A stretch of 64,000 nucleotides of DNA from Pseudomonadota bacterium (GTDB lineage: Bacteria; Pseudomonadota; Gammaproteobacteria; Pseudomonadales; Oceanobacteraceae). The position numbers were made by a program, and so were the translations under genes. The stretch lies in the NCBI GenBank assembly GCA_030145845.1, contig JAIXHJ010000015.1, positions 1 to 64,000 of the forward strand, given 5' to 3'. A model generated the notes under the pieces. That model searched no databases. It saw only the letters and a program-made list of their open reading frames with translations, and had not been told where the DNA came from. Shown here piece after piece: positions 1 to 9,805 of this stretch (positions are counted from its first letter, which is position 1; each line of letters begins with the position of its first letter).

Positions 1-43
1 TGAACAGATCGCTCAGATCGAGCAGGGACTGTTGAAAATGCAT

Positions 44-82
44 AAAAAAATCCGGCATCAGGGTTCTGATACCGGATTTTCT
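44..82. terminator. Bidirectional intrinsic terminator downstream of fabV
   Basis: A stem of about 14 bp with one mismatch (arms 47-61 and 66-80, loop GGTT) is flanked by A-runs on the left and T-runs on the right. It can therefore end minus-strand transcripts leaving fabV and also plus-strand transcripts entering from the left edge. Confidence 0.7.
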
Positions 83-167
83 TAAAAGCCCGTTCGTGCA
101 TCAAATGCTTAAGTGAACAGCATTACTGCAGAGCAGGGCTTTTTATCCGACATCAGCAGACTGGCAA

Positions 168-1370
168 TCAGATATCGATCACATCAAACGGTACCACCGG
201 GTTCACATCGGCGTCGTAATCCACACCCGCAACGCCAAAGCCGAACAGTTTCAGGAATTCGTCTTTGTATTCCTGATAGTCGGTCAGCTCACGCAGGTTA
301 TCGTTGGTGAGTGTTGGCCACAGCGCTTTGCAGTGTTCCTGCACATCATCACGCAGTTCCCAGTCATCCAGACGCAGGCGGTTTTCTTCATCCACGGCCG
401 GTGCCTCACCGTCTTCTCGGAACAGACGCTCGCGGAACATGCGGTTGATCTGTTCAATACAGCCTTCGTGAATGCCCAGTTCGCGCATTTTCTTGAATGC
501 CATGGCGATGTACAGCGGCATCACCGGAATAGCGGAACTGGCCTGAGTCACCACGCTTTTCAGTACGGCCACATTGGCGCTGCCATGCAGGGCTTTCATG
601 TTTTCATCAATGGCGTGGGCCGCACGGTCGAGGTCTTTTTTCGCTTCGCCCAGAGCCCCGTTCCAGTAAATCGGCCAGGTGATTTCGGTACCGATATAGG
701 AATAAGCAACGGTTTTGCAGCCGTCGGCCAGCACACCGGCGCCGGCCAGCGCAGCCATCCACAGTTCCCAGTCCTGCCCGCCCATCACAGTCACGGTATC
801 GGCGATTTCCTGTTCGGTCGCCGGTTCAACTTCCGCTTCAAACAGCACGTCTTTATTGGTGTCTACGGCGGTAGCTTTGTACACCTGACCGATTGGCTTC
901 AGCGCCGAGCGGATAACTTCGCCTGTGTCCGGCAGTTTACGTACCGGCGACGCCAGTGAATAAACCACCATATCCACCTGACCGAGATCAGCTTTGATCA
1001 GCTCGATGGTTTTGGCTTTGGCTTCGTGGCTGAAGGCATCGCCGTTCAGGCTTTTGGCATACAGCCCGGCTTCGTGCGCCAGCTTGTCGAAAGCCGCAGA
1101 ATTGTGCCAGCCCGCGGTACCGGCTTTCTTTTCGGTCGCCGGTTTTTCAAAGAACACACCGATGGTTGCGGCACCGGAACCGAACGCGGCGGTAATACGT
1201 GACGCCAGGCCATAGCCGCTGGAAGAGCCGATCACTAGTACCTTTTTCGGACCGTTGGCAATCTCACCCTGCTGACGGGTGATCTCAATCTGCTCTTTGA
1301 CGTTGGCTTCACAGCCAGTCGGATGGGTTGTGGTACAGATAAAACCACGGATTTTAGGTGTGATGATCAT
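168..1370 (-). CDS. fabV: Trans-2-enoyl-ACP/CoA reductase FabV (NADH)
   Basis: FabV reduces trans-2-enoyl-ACP (or -CoA) with NADH, the last step of each fatty-acid elongation cycle, in the cytoplasm. It is a triclosan-insensitive alternative to FabI. The chosen start gives a 400-residue protein, the usual family length, beginning [17 protein letters not shown], the FabV N-terminal signature. A longer frame exists, but the ATG at 1370 is preceded by an AAGGA ribosome-binding site. Visible features are the glycine-rich cofactor loop GSSSGYG (residues 48-54) and the active-site Tyr-X8-Lys pattern ([10 protein letters not shown]) near residue 235. It is transcribed alone and ends before a bidirectional hairpin. 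Identification is secure; whether it is the organism's only enoyl reductase cannot be judged here. Confidence 0.95.
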   Translation of the reverse strand: MIITPKIRGFICTTTHPTGCEANVKEQIEITRQQGEIANGPKKVLVIGSSSGYGLASRITAAFGSGAATIGVFFEKPATEKKAGTAGWHNSAAFDKLAHEAGLYAKSLNGDAFSHEAKAKTIELIKADLGQVDMVVYSLASPVRKLPDTGEVIRSALKPIGQVYKATAVDTNKDVLFEAEVEPATEQEIADTVTVMGGQDWELWMAALAGAGVLADGCKTVAYSYIGTEITWPIYWNGALGEAKKDLDRAAHAIDENMKALHGSANVAVLKSVVTQASSAIPVMPLYIAMAFKKMRELGIHEGCIEQINRMFRERLFREDGEAPAVDEENRLRLDDWELRDDVQEHCKALWPTLTNDNLRELTDYQEYKDEFLKLFGFGVAGVDYDADVNPVVPFDVIDI

Positions 1371-1658
1371 GCAGGTATCCTTCGTTGTCTGGGCGTCATT
1401 ATCGGTGGCGGAGCACATAACAGCATCAGTTCATCATAAACAGTAACGGAGGAATCCATGCTATCAGGCCAGTTATCAGCCAATTGTACCCGCCATCAAT
1501 GACAGTTTTTCAACAATGGCGCCAGCTTATAGCAGTCAACTCTGGTCGGGAAGTTTAAACAACTGTGATATTGGGGAATGATTTGGGACATTCCCATGAC
1601 TCAGACTAAGCAATCTGACATCCGCCTGCCTCTCGTTAGTCAATCATCCAGGCAGCAA

Positions 1659-2828
1659 TCATTGCTGCTGTTGTGAATGAGTCTTTTCTTTCATATCCGC
1701 AGCCGCCATGGCCTCGGCAGCTGCAGAGCGGTCAACCGCTGGCAGCACAAACACTTTTACCTCACGGAACACAGCTGCCCGTTCACCAACATCAGGAATC
1801 ACACCTTTGACATCCTCCCAATGCTCGATCGGTGCCTTATTAGCATTAGCGAATGCTGCCCCCCAATCAGAATCGAGCCGATTATCAAGCGCACCAACAA
1901 AAGGTGATCGGGTTTCGTTTGGCAGTTCGTGAAGATACTCAAGCCAAAGCATCATTATCAGGCGCTTATATTGCGGGGCCATACCTTGTCCATCAGTACC
2001 TGCCTCTGAGCTTTGCAACGCCTGATCTTCATCGGCATAGCATAGGCGAATCAGTGCGTAAGCATTATTCAGACGTTTCAGCTGGCGGGGATTATACAAA
2101 TCAAGTTTCTGAACCCAATATTTAAAGACATTTTTTTGACTGCGACTTAAACCCGTCAGGATTTGGTTAACCGGTTCTTGTTCTGTTTTATGATCGCTTT
2201 CCGGATTTTCTTCCTGTTTTCTTTCTGGCTTTTCTCTTTCTGTTACGGGTTCTGTTACAGACTCCGTTACCGACGAAGTGTTTTGCTGTGCGCTTTCAGT
2301 TTTAATGCTTTGAATTGCAGATGCTGTTTTTCCCGACTTTATTTCCTGTTTCATTTGCCTGTGTTTTTCAATATCAGTATCAGCACCAACAGAAGCAACT
2401 TCTTTTTCAGATGTGACAGATGCAGAAGAAGCAGACAACTCAGCAGAGTCTGAAACTGCACGTTCAGGAACTTCATCTTTGTTCCACAAATGATTTTCCA
2501 GATAATTCTCAATATCGTCGCCAGAAGCCTTCTCCAATACCAGAGAAGTGTTAATCACTTTGCTCAGATAATCCCGAGCAATCGCCAGAGGATCTGCTAC
2601 GTGATGATTAGCAAGCTTTTCATAGTGCAGAGCCAGAGAGGAAAGTGCGATCCGCGGATCAATCGCAACGATAACAACAACATTCTTCAACTCCATAACC
2701 AAGCGGATAGCTTCGAGTGTTTTAACAACACCGTCCGGGCTGCAGCGGTCGAGATCATCCACTACAAAAATAAACCGGTTAACCTTCTCAACGGATTTTA
2801 TCCTGGAAGTATTCTCTAAAGTAAGCAA
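1659..2828 (-). pseudogene. KAP-family P-loop NTPase, C-terminal fragment (frameshifted)
   Basis: This is the downstream half of a KAP-family NTPase whose upstream half lies at 2857-4341 in another frame. It opens with the Walker B region (FIFVVDDLDRCSPD) followed by the family-typical VIVAIDPRIALSSLALHYEKL-type segment, then a long Ser/Glu/Lys-rich, probably disordered stretch (about residues 130-225), and a helical C-terminal part. The in-frame start is only a TTG without ribosome-binding site, and the reading frame continues upstream through a hydrophobic segment (IVLIF...LIALFF) to a stop near 2977. So this is the rest of one gene, not a separate one. Known KAP proteins are membrane-associated NTPases, several carried as accessory or mobile genes. 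Whether the frameshift is biological or a sequencing error cannot be told. Confidence 0.75.
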
Positions 2829-2856
2829 AGGCTTCCAGCGTTGCTCCTGTGGTAAA

Positions 2857-4341
2857 TTATCGCCTGTAAACAGATTCTTCCAGGATTGTTCTGATGAAAA
2901 AAACAGGGCTATTAACTTTAATCCGACTTTTATATCTGAAAAAATTAAAACAATGAAAGCTGCCAGACAAACGCAGTTCTACAAGCTTCTCAATCTGCTC
3001 CCGTATAACAGGAATAGTTCCAAGGTACTTTCCAAAGTCAGGCAGACGTAAATAAGTTTTCAGCTCTTTCGCCAGAGGATGAGATAGTACTGTTTTTATT
3101 TGCTTGAGCAGAAACAGCCCAATAACCACCTGAGCAGATGCACCTAAAATCACTTCAGGAACACCATCCTTACTTATATTTATTTCACGGCCAAAGTACC
3201 AGATGGCAATCGACAACAGTACAGCAATGAAACTTCCGGCTAAGCGACACGGATACTTTTTAAGTACGTAACGTAATGTCAGCCACACCAACCCTGGCAA
3301 TGACATTCCTTTCACCAAAGCCGTTACCACTTCCTGCGCGATACCCGCCTGAATATTGCCACTGTGTTCATATTGCCAGGCGTTATATTCGCCCCAAATA
3401 AACTTAACCTCTCCGCTATCGGTTTTATCCTTATCAGGTAAAAGCTTCTTTTTTAACAGGTTCAGGAAGGTTGATTTACCAGCACCCCAGTCACCGAATA
3501 AGCCAAAAGCGATATGGTGTGAATTTTCTTTATCCTCTAACCAGGAATATATCGCATTGATCAGCGTCTTCCGGTTCAGATGATCTTCGTCTGAAAACTT
3601 ATCGGCTAAATTACGGCTGCCGGGGTGAAATTGATAAGTCGCCCTGTCAATATCAATTTCCGGGCTATTTATCTCATCAGAACTTTCAACTTCTGAGGAA
3701 AACTCTGAAATTTTCTGGCTTTGATCTGATAAATTCGATGCAGAACCTGAGTCTTTACCGGATAAGCGATTCCATAATTCCTCGTATTTATCCCAGGGCT
3801 GATCAGCTACCGCCTGTGCCTCAGGACCGCCTTTAAGCAAAGCCTGATAATCATCAATAATTGGATCTAAATTATGTTTTTTGCAACCTGTTATAAAATA
3901 CTGAACATCCTTTTCTAAGAAATTTTTATCCCGCCATAAAGGTTGCTGAATATTCAACGCATTCTGCTGAAGAAGAGAAAGATCATTATTTAATTCGTTT
4001 AAAAAATCGCCTGCTGCTACGGTGTAGATGGCGGCGGCGGCGTCGTCGTCGGCGGCTCTAGCGGCGGCGGTGGCGGCGGCGGCAACTCTCGCGGAGTAGA
4101 CAGTGGAGGGGTCTTTAGAGTGGAAAGTTAAAGATAAGTATAGTGCCCTCCAGATTGCCATCGCGTGCAAAGGGCTATTTTCCCTGAATCTGAAATTACC
4201 CTGTTGATCCGCGATAAGTGGCAAAATTCTGAGTGCTGTACGGACGGCGAATAATACAACTCCATTTATATTATCTTCAGCAATCTTTTTCAGTATTGAC
4301 TCAGTTTTCTCCTTATCAAAACCGTCAGAACTATTGGCCAT
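2857..4341 (-). pseudogene. KAP-family P-loop NTPase, N-terminal fragment (frameshifted)
   Basis: This is the upstream half of the KAP NTPase. It starts at ATG 4341 behind a good AAAGGAG site. An alanine-rich tract with embedded Asp/Arg (about residues 84-107) is encoded by GCC/GTC-type triplet repeats; such Ala-rich stretches are common in this family. The Walker A motif FGDWGAGKSTF lies near residue 285, followed by two transmembrane helices (about residues 370-390 and 400-420), as expected for KAP proteins where membrane helices interrupt the ATPase core. The frame stops at 2857 after a non-homologous tail; the correct frame resumes somewhere between 2857 and 2977, where a run of six T occurs. 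The gene sits between housekeeping genes and looks acquired. Confidence 0.75.
4030..4090. repeat. Triplet-rich low-complexity tract in the KAP gene
   Basis: Short runs of GGC, GTC and GGC/GGT triplets encode alanine and aspartate runs in the KAP NTPase. Such tracts can change length by replication slippage. Confidence 0.6.
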
Positions 4342-4428
4342 ACCTACACTCCTTTGCTGTTATTTTTCTATTAATACCTTAATTTTCTTACTGCTTCTCT
4401 AATGACTCTTCTGACCCTGAACATCAAA

Positions 4429-4453
4429 TAAAAAACCGGCCATTAAGGCCGGT
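4429..4453 (-). terminator. Intrinsic terminator of the PA4642-family gene
   Basis: Perfect 7-bp stem ACCGGCC/GGCCGGT (4435-4441 and 4447-4453) with a 5-nt loop. On the minus strand it is followed by a run of T. Confidence 0.8.
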
Positions 4454-4466
4454 ATGAAAAAGAAAC

Positions 4467-4760
4467 TTACTGCGCACCCGCCTGTTTCAGCGCTTCCGCG
4501 TAAGGTGCGCTTTTGCTGTGCGATGCAACCGTCTGCAGCAGAGTCACACCATCCGCATTTTTTGCATTCAGATCATGGCCTTCTGCTTTAAACAGCTCAA
4601 CGTAATCAGCGAATACTTCCGGCACCATATAACGGTAGGCACGGATAGCAGCAATATAATCGGCATCGCTGCCGTCGTAGCTGTTGGCGGTTAAGAATTC
4701 GCGCAGCATATCTTCGGTCCATTCACCGCCGAATACTTTTTCTTTGTCTTTTTTCTGCAT
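4467..4760 (-). CDS. PA4642 family protein (function unknown)
   Basis: A 97-residue soluble protein resembling the conserved gammaproteobacterial PA4642 family: Lys-rich N-terminus, the segment FGGEWTEDMLREFL, and a C-terminal part (GHDLNAKNADGVTLLQTVASH) that looks like a single ankyrin-type repeat. No catalytic motif is visible and no function is established. It is a single-gene unit on the minus strand, downstream of trmB with a 143-bp gap, and ends at a clear intrinsic terminator. It could be partly co-transcribed with trmB because no terminator separates them. The family call is from memory of the sequence pattern. Confidence 0.75.
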   Translation of the reverse strand: MQKKDKEKVFGGEWTEDMLREFLTANSYDGSDADYIAAIRAYRYMVPEVFADYVELFKAEGHDLNAKNADGVTLLQTVASHSKSAPYAEALKQAGAQ

Positions 4761-4903
4761 GATTAAATACCTTTGTTCTGTGCTTTTTCCGGCTGGCGTT
4801 TTTTGTGTTTTTTAGGCTTTAATTTTTTGTATCGGTGCGCGGGGCGTACCCTACGAATTTTTAATACCGTGCGGGCAACGCAGGTAGCGACCGCGCCAGC
4901 TTA

Positions 4904-5629
4904 TCAACCAATTTTCCGGTACATCAGATCCCACACGCCATGCCCTAAGCGCTCACCACGGTTTTCAAACTTGGTCAGTGGACGATGCTCCGGGCGCGGC
5001 ACGCAGTTACCTGCACCGGCAATATTTTCATAGCCTTCCTGCGCGTCCATGACTTCCAGCATATGTTCCATATAGTTTTCCCAGTCAGTAGCCATATGGA
5101 AGATGCCGCCGGGTTTTAAAATACGGCGCAGGGTCTGGGCAAATTCGGTCTGCACAATGCGGCGCTTGTGGTGTTTTTTCTTGTGCCACGGATCGGGGAA
5201 AAACAGCTGCACGGTGTCGATGCTGTTATCCGGGATCATTTTCAGCACTTCGATGGCGTCTTCTTTATAGGTCCGCAGATTGCTGATACCGGCTTCTTCG
5301 GCCAGATGCAGCAGCGAGCCAACGCCCGGCAGATGCACTTCCACACCGATAAAATCTTTCTCCGGCGCGGCTTTGGCCATTTCCACCAGCGAGGTGCCCA
5401 TGCCGTAGCCGATTTCCAGCACCACATGGCCGTCACGGCCGAAAACGTCCACCGGATTCACTGGTCCCTGTGCCAGTTCAAGGCCCATCAGCGGCCACTG
5501 GCGGTCGAGTGCACCCTGCTGGCCTTTGGTTAAACGGCCGGCGCGGATCACGAAGCTTTTGATACCACGATGCTTCTTTGTTTCCACGTCAGCAGCGGAG
5601 GTTGTGTCTTTGATTGGTTCTTCTGCCAC
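4904..5629 (-). CDS. trmB: tRNA (guanine-46-N7)-methyltransferase TrmB
   Basis: TrmB methylates N7 of G46 in the variable loop of tRNAs using S-adenosylmethionine; cytoplasmic. The 241-residue protein shows the SAM-binding motif I ([13 protein letters not shown]), the acidic residue after strand 2 ([10 protein letters not shown]), and the TrmB-specific segment [15 protein letters not shown] that contains the catalytic Asp and RNA-contacting basic residues. The C-terminal [17 protein letters not shown] block is also typical. Length is normal for the family, with a slightly extended acidic N-terminus. It lies 14 bp downstream of the DUF423 gene on the same strand, suggesting co-transcription. 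Confidence 0.95.
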   Translation of the reverse strand: MAEEPIKDTTSAADVETKKHRGIKSFVIRAGRLTKGQQGALDRQWPLMGLELAQGPVNPVDVFGRDGHVVLEIGYGMGTSLVEMAKAAPEKDFIGVEVHLPGVGSLLHLAEEAGISNLRTYKEDAIEVLKMIPDNSIDTVQLFFPDPWHKKKHHKRRIVQTEFAQTLRRILKPGGIFHMATDWENYMEHMLEVMDAQEGYENIAGAGNCVPRPEHRPLTKFENRGERLGHGVWDLMYRKIG

Positions 5630-5643
5630 AGAGATAGGACCTG

Positions 5644-6033
5644 TCAGTGAGTGTCTTGGGTTGTCAGATTCATGGCCGCCACCAGCAGCAGTGCCCAGGC
5701 GATCAGCCAGCTGACACCACCGAAAGGCGTGATAATGCCGAGCATGTTAATGCCGCTCAGTGTCATTGCATACAGGCTGCCACTGAACAGAATCAGCCCC
5801 AGCAGCATCATATTGGCTGACCAGCGCAGCCAGCGCGAGGGTTTCAGCTGCAGCCAGATGCCCAGCCCCAGCAGGGCCACGGCATGCACCAGATGATAGA
5901 GCACACCGGTGCGGTACACCTCCAGCATGTCGGCACTGAGAATATGTTTCAGCCCGTGCGCGCCGAAGGCGCCGAGCGCAACGGCAGTGAATCCGGCAAC
6001 GGCGGCGGCCGTCAGGGTGGCTCTGGCCTGCAT
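5644..6033 (-). CDS. DUF423 family small integral membrane protein
   Basis: A small hydrophobic protein (129 residues from ATG 6033) with four predicted transmembrane helices and the DUF423 signatures GAFGAHGLK near the N-terminus and [15 protein letters not shown] near the C-terminus. Function is not established for the family. A longer frame extends to 6144, but the inner ATG has an AGGAG site ten bases upstream and its product aligns with the usual family start (a hydrophobic helix right after MQARATL). It is followed after 10 bp by trmB, so the two probably form an operon. Its promoter must lie in the 160-bp divergent region shared with ubiD. Confidence 0.85.
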   Translation of the reverse strand: MQARATLTAAAVAGFTAVALGAFGAHGLKHILSADMLEVYRTGVLYHLVHAVALLGLGIWLQLKPSRWLRWSANMMLLGLILFSGSLYAMTLSGINMLGIITPFGGVSWLIAWALLLVAAMNLTTQDTH

Positions 6034-6194
6034 AATGGTCGGCTCCTGAATCTGTGCACTTAAAGGGGCGGCATTATAAGGGAGGGCGGCGGTGGCGTCA
6101 CAGTGTGTCTCATGAGCAAAAGCTATCAGCTCCGGTGTCATCATGCATCCGCCGGAACAGGCTGGTATGATGGCCGCCTCAATGGAGAACGCCT

Positions 6195-7658
6195 GTGAAA
6201 TACGCCGACCTTCGTGACTTCCTGAAAGTCCTGGAAAAACAGGGTGAGCTGAAACGCATCACTCAGGAAATCGACCCGCATCTGGAAATGACTGAAATTG
6301 CCGACCGTGTACTGCGGGCCGGTGGCCCGGCGCTGCTGTTCGAAAATCCCAAAGGCTACGACATGCCGGTACTGGCCAACCTGTTCGGTACGCCGCAACG
6401 GGTGGCACTGGGGATGGGCGAAGAATCGGTGGAAGCGCTGCGCGAAGTCGGCAAACTGCTGGCTTTCCTGAAGGAACCTGAGCCACCGAAGGGCATGAAA
6501 GACGCCTGGGAGAAGCTGCCGATTTTCAAGAAAGTCATGACCATGGGGCCGAAGGAAATCCGCAAGGCGCCGTGTCAGGAAGTGGTGATCGAAGGCGACG
6601 ACGTCGATTTAAGCAAAATTCCGGTGATGAAGTGCTGGCCCGGCGATGCGGCACCATTAATCACCTGGCCACTGGTCATCACCAAAGGGCCAAATAAAGA
6701 CCGCCACAATTTAGGCATTTACCGTCAGCAGGTCATCGGCAGAAACAAAGTGATTATGCGCTGGCTCAGCCACCGTGGCGGTGCCCTCGATTTTCAGGAA
6801 TGGCAGAAGAGCCATCCGGGTGAACCCTTCCCGGTCACCGTCGCCCTGGGGGCTGATCCGGCCACCATTCTCGGTGCCGTAACCCCGGTACCCGACACCC
6901 TGAGCGAATACGCCTTCGCCGGCCTGCTGCGTGACAGCAAAACCGAACTGGTGAAAAGCATCGGCAACGATCTGCTGGTACCGGCCTCCGCCGAGATCGT
7001 GCTGGAAGGGGTTATTCACCCGGGCGAAATGGCCGACGAAGGTCCGTATGGTGACCACACCGGTTATTACAACGAAGTCGATCAGTTCCCGGTGTTCACC
7101 ATCGAACGCATCACCCACCGTAAGAAGCCCATTTACCACAGTACTTACACCGGCCGTCCACCGGATGAACCGGCGGTACTGGGCGTGGCGCTGAACGAAG
7201 TGTTCGTGCCGATTCTGCAGAAGCAGTTTCCGGAAATCGTCGATTTCTATCTGCCGCCGGAAGGCTGCTCCTACCGCATGGCAGTGGTGAGCATGAAAAA
7301 ACAGTACGCCGGTCATGCCAAGCGCGTGATGATGGGCGTGTGGTCGTTCCTGCGGCAGTTTATGTACACCAAATTCGTGATCGTGGTGGACGACGATGTC
7401 GATACCCGTAACTGGGAAGATGTGATCTGGGCCATTACCACCCGTATGGACCCGGCGCGTGACACCACCTTAATTGAAAACACGCCGATCGATTATCTCG
7501 ACTTTGCCTCACCGGTGTCCGGCCTGGGCTCCAAGATGGGAATGGACGCCACCAACAAATGGCCGGGTGAAACCGACCGTGAATGGGGGACGCCGATCGT
7601 CAAAGACGAAGCCGTAGTGCAGAAAATCGACGAACTCTGGGATGAACTGGGCCTTTGA
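6195..7658 (+). CDS. ubiD: 4-hydroxy-3-polyprenylbenzoate decarboxylase UbiD
   Basis: UbiD removes the carboxyl group of 4-hydroxy-3-polyprenylbenzoate in ubiquinone biosynthesis, using prenylated FMN made by UbiX (not in this window). The 487-residue protein is the standard length and shows the N-terminal [22 protein letters not shown], the prFMN/metal-site region ([22 protein letters not shown]), and the conserved [16 protein letters not shown] block with catalytic Glu residues. Peripheral or cytosolic. It begins divergently from the DUF423 gene, and its stop codon overlaps the start of the following reductase gene, so the two are translationally coupled. Confidence 0.96.
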   Translation: MKYADLRDFLKVLEKQGELKRITQEIDPHLEMTEIADRVLRAGGPALLFENPKGYDMPVLANLFGTPQRVALGMGEESVEALREVGKLLAFLKEPEPPKGMKDAWEKLPIFKKVMTMGPKEIRKAPCQEVVIEGDDVDLSKIPVMKCWPGDAAPLITWPLVITKGPNKDRHNLGIYRQQVIGRNKVIMRWLSHRGGALDFQEWQKSHPGEPFPVTVALGADPATILGAVTPVPDTLSEYAFAGLLRDSKTELVKSIGNDLLVPASAEIVLEGVIHPGEMADEGPYGDHTGYYNEVDQFPVFTIERITHRKKPIYHSTYTGRPPDEPAVLGVALNEVFVPILQKQFPEIVDFYLPPEGCSYRMAVVSMKKQYAGHAKRVMMGVWSFLRQFMYTKFVIVVDDDVDTRNWEDVIWAITTRMDPARDTTLIENTPIDYLDFASPVSGLGSKMGMDATNKWPGETDREWGTPIVKDEAVVQKIDELWDELGL

Positions 7659-8689
7659 CCACGCACCGGGTTACCGTGCAGCCATCCGCCACCGTGATTC
7701 ACTGCCGCAGTGATCAGACCATCGCCGAGGCCGCCGCAGAACAGGGAATTCTGCTGTCCATCGGCTGCGATAACGGGGTTTGTGAAATCTGTCGCGGAGA
7801 ATATCTGGACGGCGACTTCATCTTCCGTAATTCACTGGGCGAAGCGCTGCTGAACAGCGATAATCAGATACTCTGCTGTGTGGCCCAACCACAAACCGAC
7901 GCTGAGATTTTTATGTCCGATGTGCATGCTCCGAACCATATTCCCGATGTGACCCTGGCCTGTCAGATCCAGTCTGTCAGTCCGCTGCCGGGCAATGTCT
8001 GGCAGGTCGAACTGCTGGCGCCGGCCGGCAAACAAGCAGATTTCTGGCCCGGCCAGTATCTGCTGCTGACCGTGACCACCGCCACTGGTGAACAGACCCT
8101 GCCCTATTCCATTGCCTGTGCGCCGGGCAGCATCAGTGGTGCCGACAGCCGCCGCATCGAACTGCATATCGCCGCCGGCAGCGACACCGCCAACGACGTG
8201 ATTCAGTTTTTACAGCAGGCGCTGACGGTGAAGGTGACCCTGCCGTTCGGCGACTGCATCGTACACCCGGATTTCCTCCGGCAGCAGGCCGGTAAGCCAC
8301 TGCTGCTGGTGGCCGCCGGCACCGGTTTTTCACAGATCAAAAGTCTGGTGGAAGGCATTCTGGCTCTGGAGCCTGAACGCGAGCTGCACATTTACTGGTC
8401 CAACCGCCAGCAGGACGGTTTTTATCTGGCAGAGCTGCCGGTCAGCTGGGCTCAGCAATACCCCAATGTGCATTACCACCCCATTATCGAACAGCACAGC
8501 GCCGGCTGGCATGGCCGCGCCGGCTGGATCTATCAGGTGATTCATGAAGATTTCACCGATCTCAGCGATATTCGTATGTTCGCCTGTGGCTCGCCCAATA
8601 TGGTGTACGGCACGCTTGATCAGCTGGAACCTCTCGGCCTGACGCAGGACAATATGTACTCAGACGTTTTTGCATACGCTCCCCGCTGA
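7655..8689 (+). CDS. Fused 2Fe-2S ferredoxin / flavin reductase (FNR family)
   Basis: A 344-residue oxidoreductase. Residues about 1-85 form a plant-type 2Fe-2S ferredoxin domain with the cysteine pattern CDNGVCEIC followed by a distal Cys (ILCC). Residues about 95-210 form an FAD-binding beta-barrel with LPYSIA, where the arginine usual in the R-x-Y/F-S flavin motif is replaced by leucine. The last third is an NAD(P)-binding domain with [14 protein letters not shown] and ACGSPNMV. It resembles CDP-6-deoxyglucoseen reductase-type and phenol-hydroxylase-type reductases. The start is a TTG overlapping the ubiD stop by four bases; no better in-frame start precedes the ferredoxin domain. A role supplying electrons near ubiquinone synthesis is suggested only by context. 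Confidence 0.85.
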   Translation: MTTHRVTVQPSATVIHCRSDQTIAEAAAEQGILLSIGCDNGVCEICRGEYLDGDFIFRNSLGEALLNSDNQILCCVAQPQTDAEIFMSDVHAPNHIPDVTLACQIQSVSPLPGNVWQVELLAPAGKQADFWPGQYLLLTVTTATGEQTLPYSIACAPGSISGADSRRIELHIAAGSDTANDVIQFLQQALTVKVTLPFGDCIVHPDFLRQQAGKPLLLVAAGTGFSQIKSLVEGILALEPERELHIYWSNRQQDGFYLAELPVSWAQQYPNVHYHPIIEQHSAGWHGRAGWIYQVIHEDFTDLSDIRMFACGSPNMVYGTLDQLEPLGLTQDNMYSDVFAYAPR

Positions 8690-8718
8690 CCGGTGGTGCA
8701 CTTTTTAAGGAGAAAACC

Positions 8719-9543
8719 ATGAACTGGAAGATCGACCCGCAACAGATCTGGGCGGATTACATCCTCCCCTGGAGCACCCAGATTATCCTCGCTGTCGTTA
8801 TCTTTATTGTCGGGCGGCTGCTGGTCAGAATGATCACCTCCACCATCGCCAAAGGACTGCAGCGCGCCAACCTGGACCCGATCCTGATCAATTTCCTGAG
8901 CACAGTGCTGAGCTCGACCATGACCCTGCTGGTGATTGTCTTCTCACTGTCGCAACTGGGGCTGGACACCACCTCGCTGGTCGCTCTGCTCGGTGCCGCC
9001 GGCCTGGCAGTTGGTCTGGCACTGAAGGATTCACTGTCACACTTTGCCGCCGGCGTAATGCTGATTGTGTTCCGTCCGTTCAAACTGGGCGATTACGTGG
9101 AGGTAGGTGGCGTCGCCGGTTCGGTTGATCAGATCACCATCTTCAGCACCCGCCTGAAAACGCCGGACAACAAAGTGGTGACCGTACCCAACGCCAATGT
9201 GTTCGGTAACACCATGGTGAACTATTCCGCCGAAGAAAAACGCCGCGTGGATATGATCGTCGGTATTTCCTACGGCAGCGATCTGCTCAAGGCGAAAGCG
9301 CTGCTGAATGAAATCGTTGCTGCCCATCCACTGGTGCTGAAAGACCCGGAATACAAGATCGCCGTTTCCGAACTGGCCGATTCTTCCGTGAACTTTGTTG
9401 TCCGTCCGTGGGCCAATGCTGCGGATTACTGGACCGTCAAATGGGAGCTGACCGAGACCATCAAGCTGCGCTTTGATCAGGAAGGTATCGAGATTCCGTT
9501 CCCACAGATGGATGTGCACCTGCACAAAACGGCGCAGGACTGA
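8719..9543 (+). CDS. mscS: Small-conductance mechanosensitive channel, MscS family
   Basis: An inner-membrane channel that opens under membrane tension and releases solutes on hypo-osmotic shock. The 274-residue protein has the short MscS layout: three transmembrane helices (about residues 17-37, 58-80, 84-110), with the pore-lining TM3 rich in Gly/Ala (LLGAAGLAVGLALKDSLSHFAAG), then the beta domain (FRPFKLGDYVEVGGVAGSV...VPNANVFGNTMVNYS) and the alpha/beta C-terminal vestibule. A strong AAGGAG site precedes ATG 8719. A strong terminator follows. Confidence 0.95.
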   Translation: MNWKIDPQQIWADYILPWSTQIILAVVIFIVGRLLVRMITSTIAKGLQRANLDPILINFLSTVLSSTMTLLVIVFSLSQLGLDTTSLVALLGAAGLAVGLALKDSLSHFAAGVMLIVFRPFKLGDYVEVGGVAGSVDQITIFSTRLKTPDNKVVTVPNANVFGNTMVNYSAEEKRRVDMIVGISYGSDLLKAKALLNEIVAAHPLVLKDPEYKIAVSELADSSVNFVVRPWANAADYWTVKWELTETIKLRFDQEGIEIPFPQMDVHLHKTAQD

Positions 9544-9562
9544 GCAGAAACGCTGCACAGAG

Positions 9563-9588
9563 AAAAGGGCCTGATGGCCCTTTTTTTG
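9563..9588 (+). terminator. Intrinsic terminator after mscS
   Basis: GGGCC/GGCCC stem extended by A:T pairs, loop TGAT, followed by seven T. Confidence 0.9.
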
Positions 9589-9805
9589 TGTCTGGCGCAA
9601 AACATCCGCGGCCGGCCGGTAAAGCTCAGGCAATGATGCAACAAGCCCGACAAAGCCGGATTCCGTGCCATTTTCCGTGCGTCTGTGTGCAGGTAATCGT
9701 GGCGCCCAGCGGGTAAAAAAATTCCCCTTCGTCCCGACATTCACCAGCCACCCAGGCCGGTTGTTCCGGCACTTTCCTGTCCGGCAGCCGCTCACCGGAG
9801 CCACC

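Noticed and set aside
2..85. An open frame at the left edge that could be the C-terminus of an upstream plus-strand gene (ends TAA at 83-85).
   Set aside because: Only 28 codons are visible, no family is recognisable, and its last third runs through the terminator hairpin.
1458..1502. A 14-codon plus-strand ORF with a good ribosome-binding site upstream of fabV.
   Set aside because: Lies antisense in the fabV promoter region, has no following gene on that strand and no recognisable peptide.
4021..4090. Triplet repeats in the KAP gene as a CRISPR-like or other structured array.
   Set aside because: They are short codon-level repeats inside an open frame and explain the Ala/Asp-rich protein tract.
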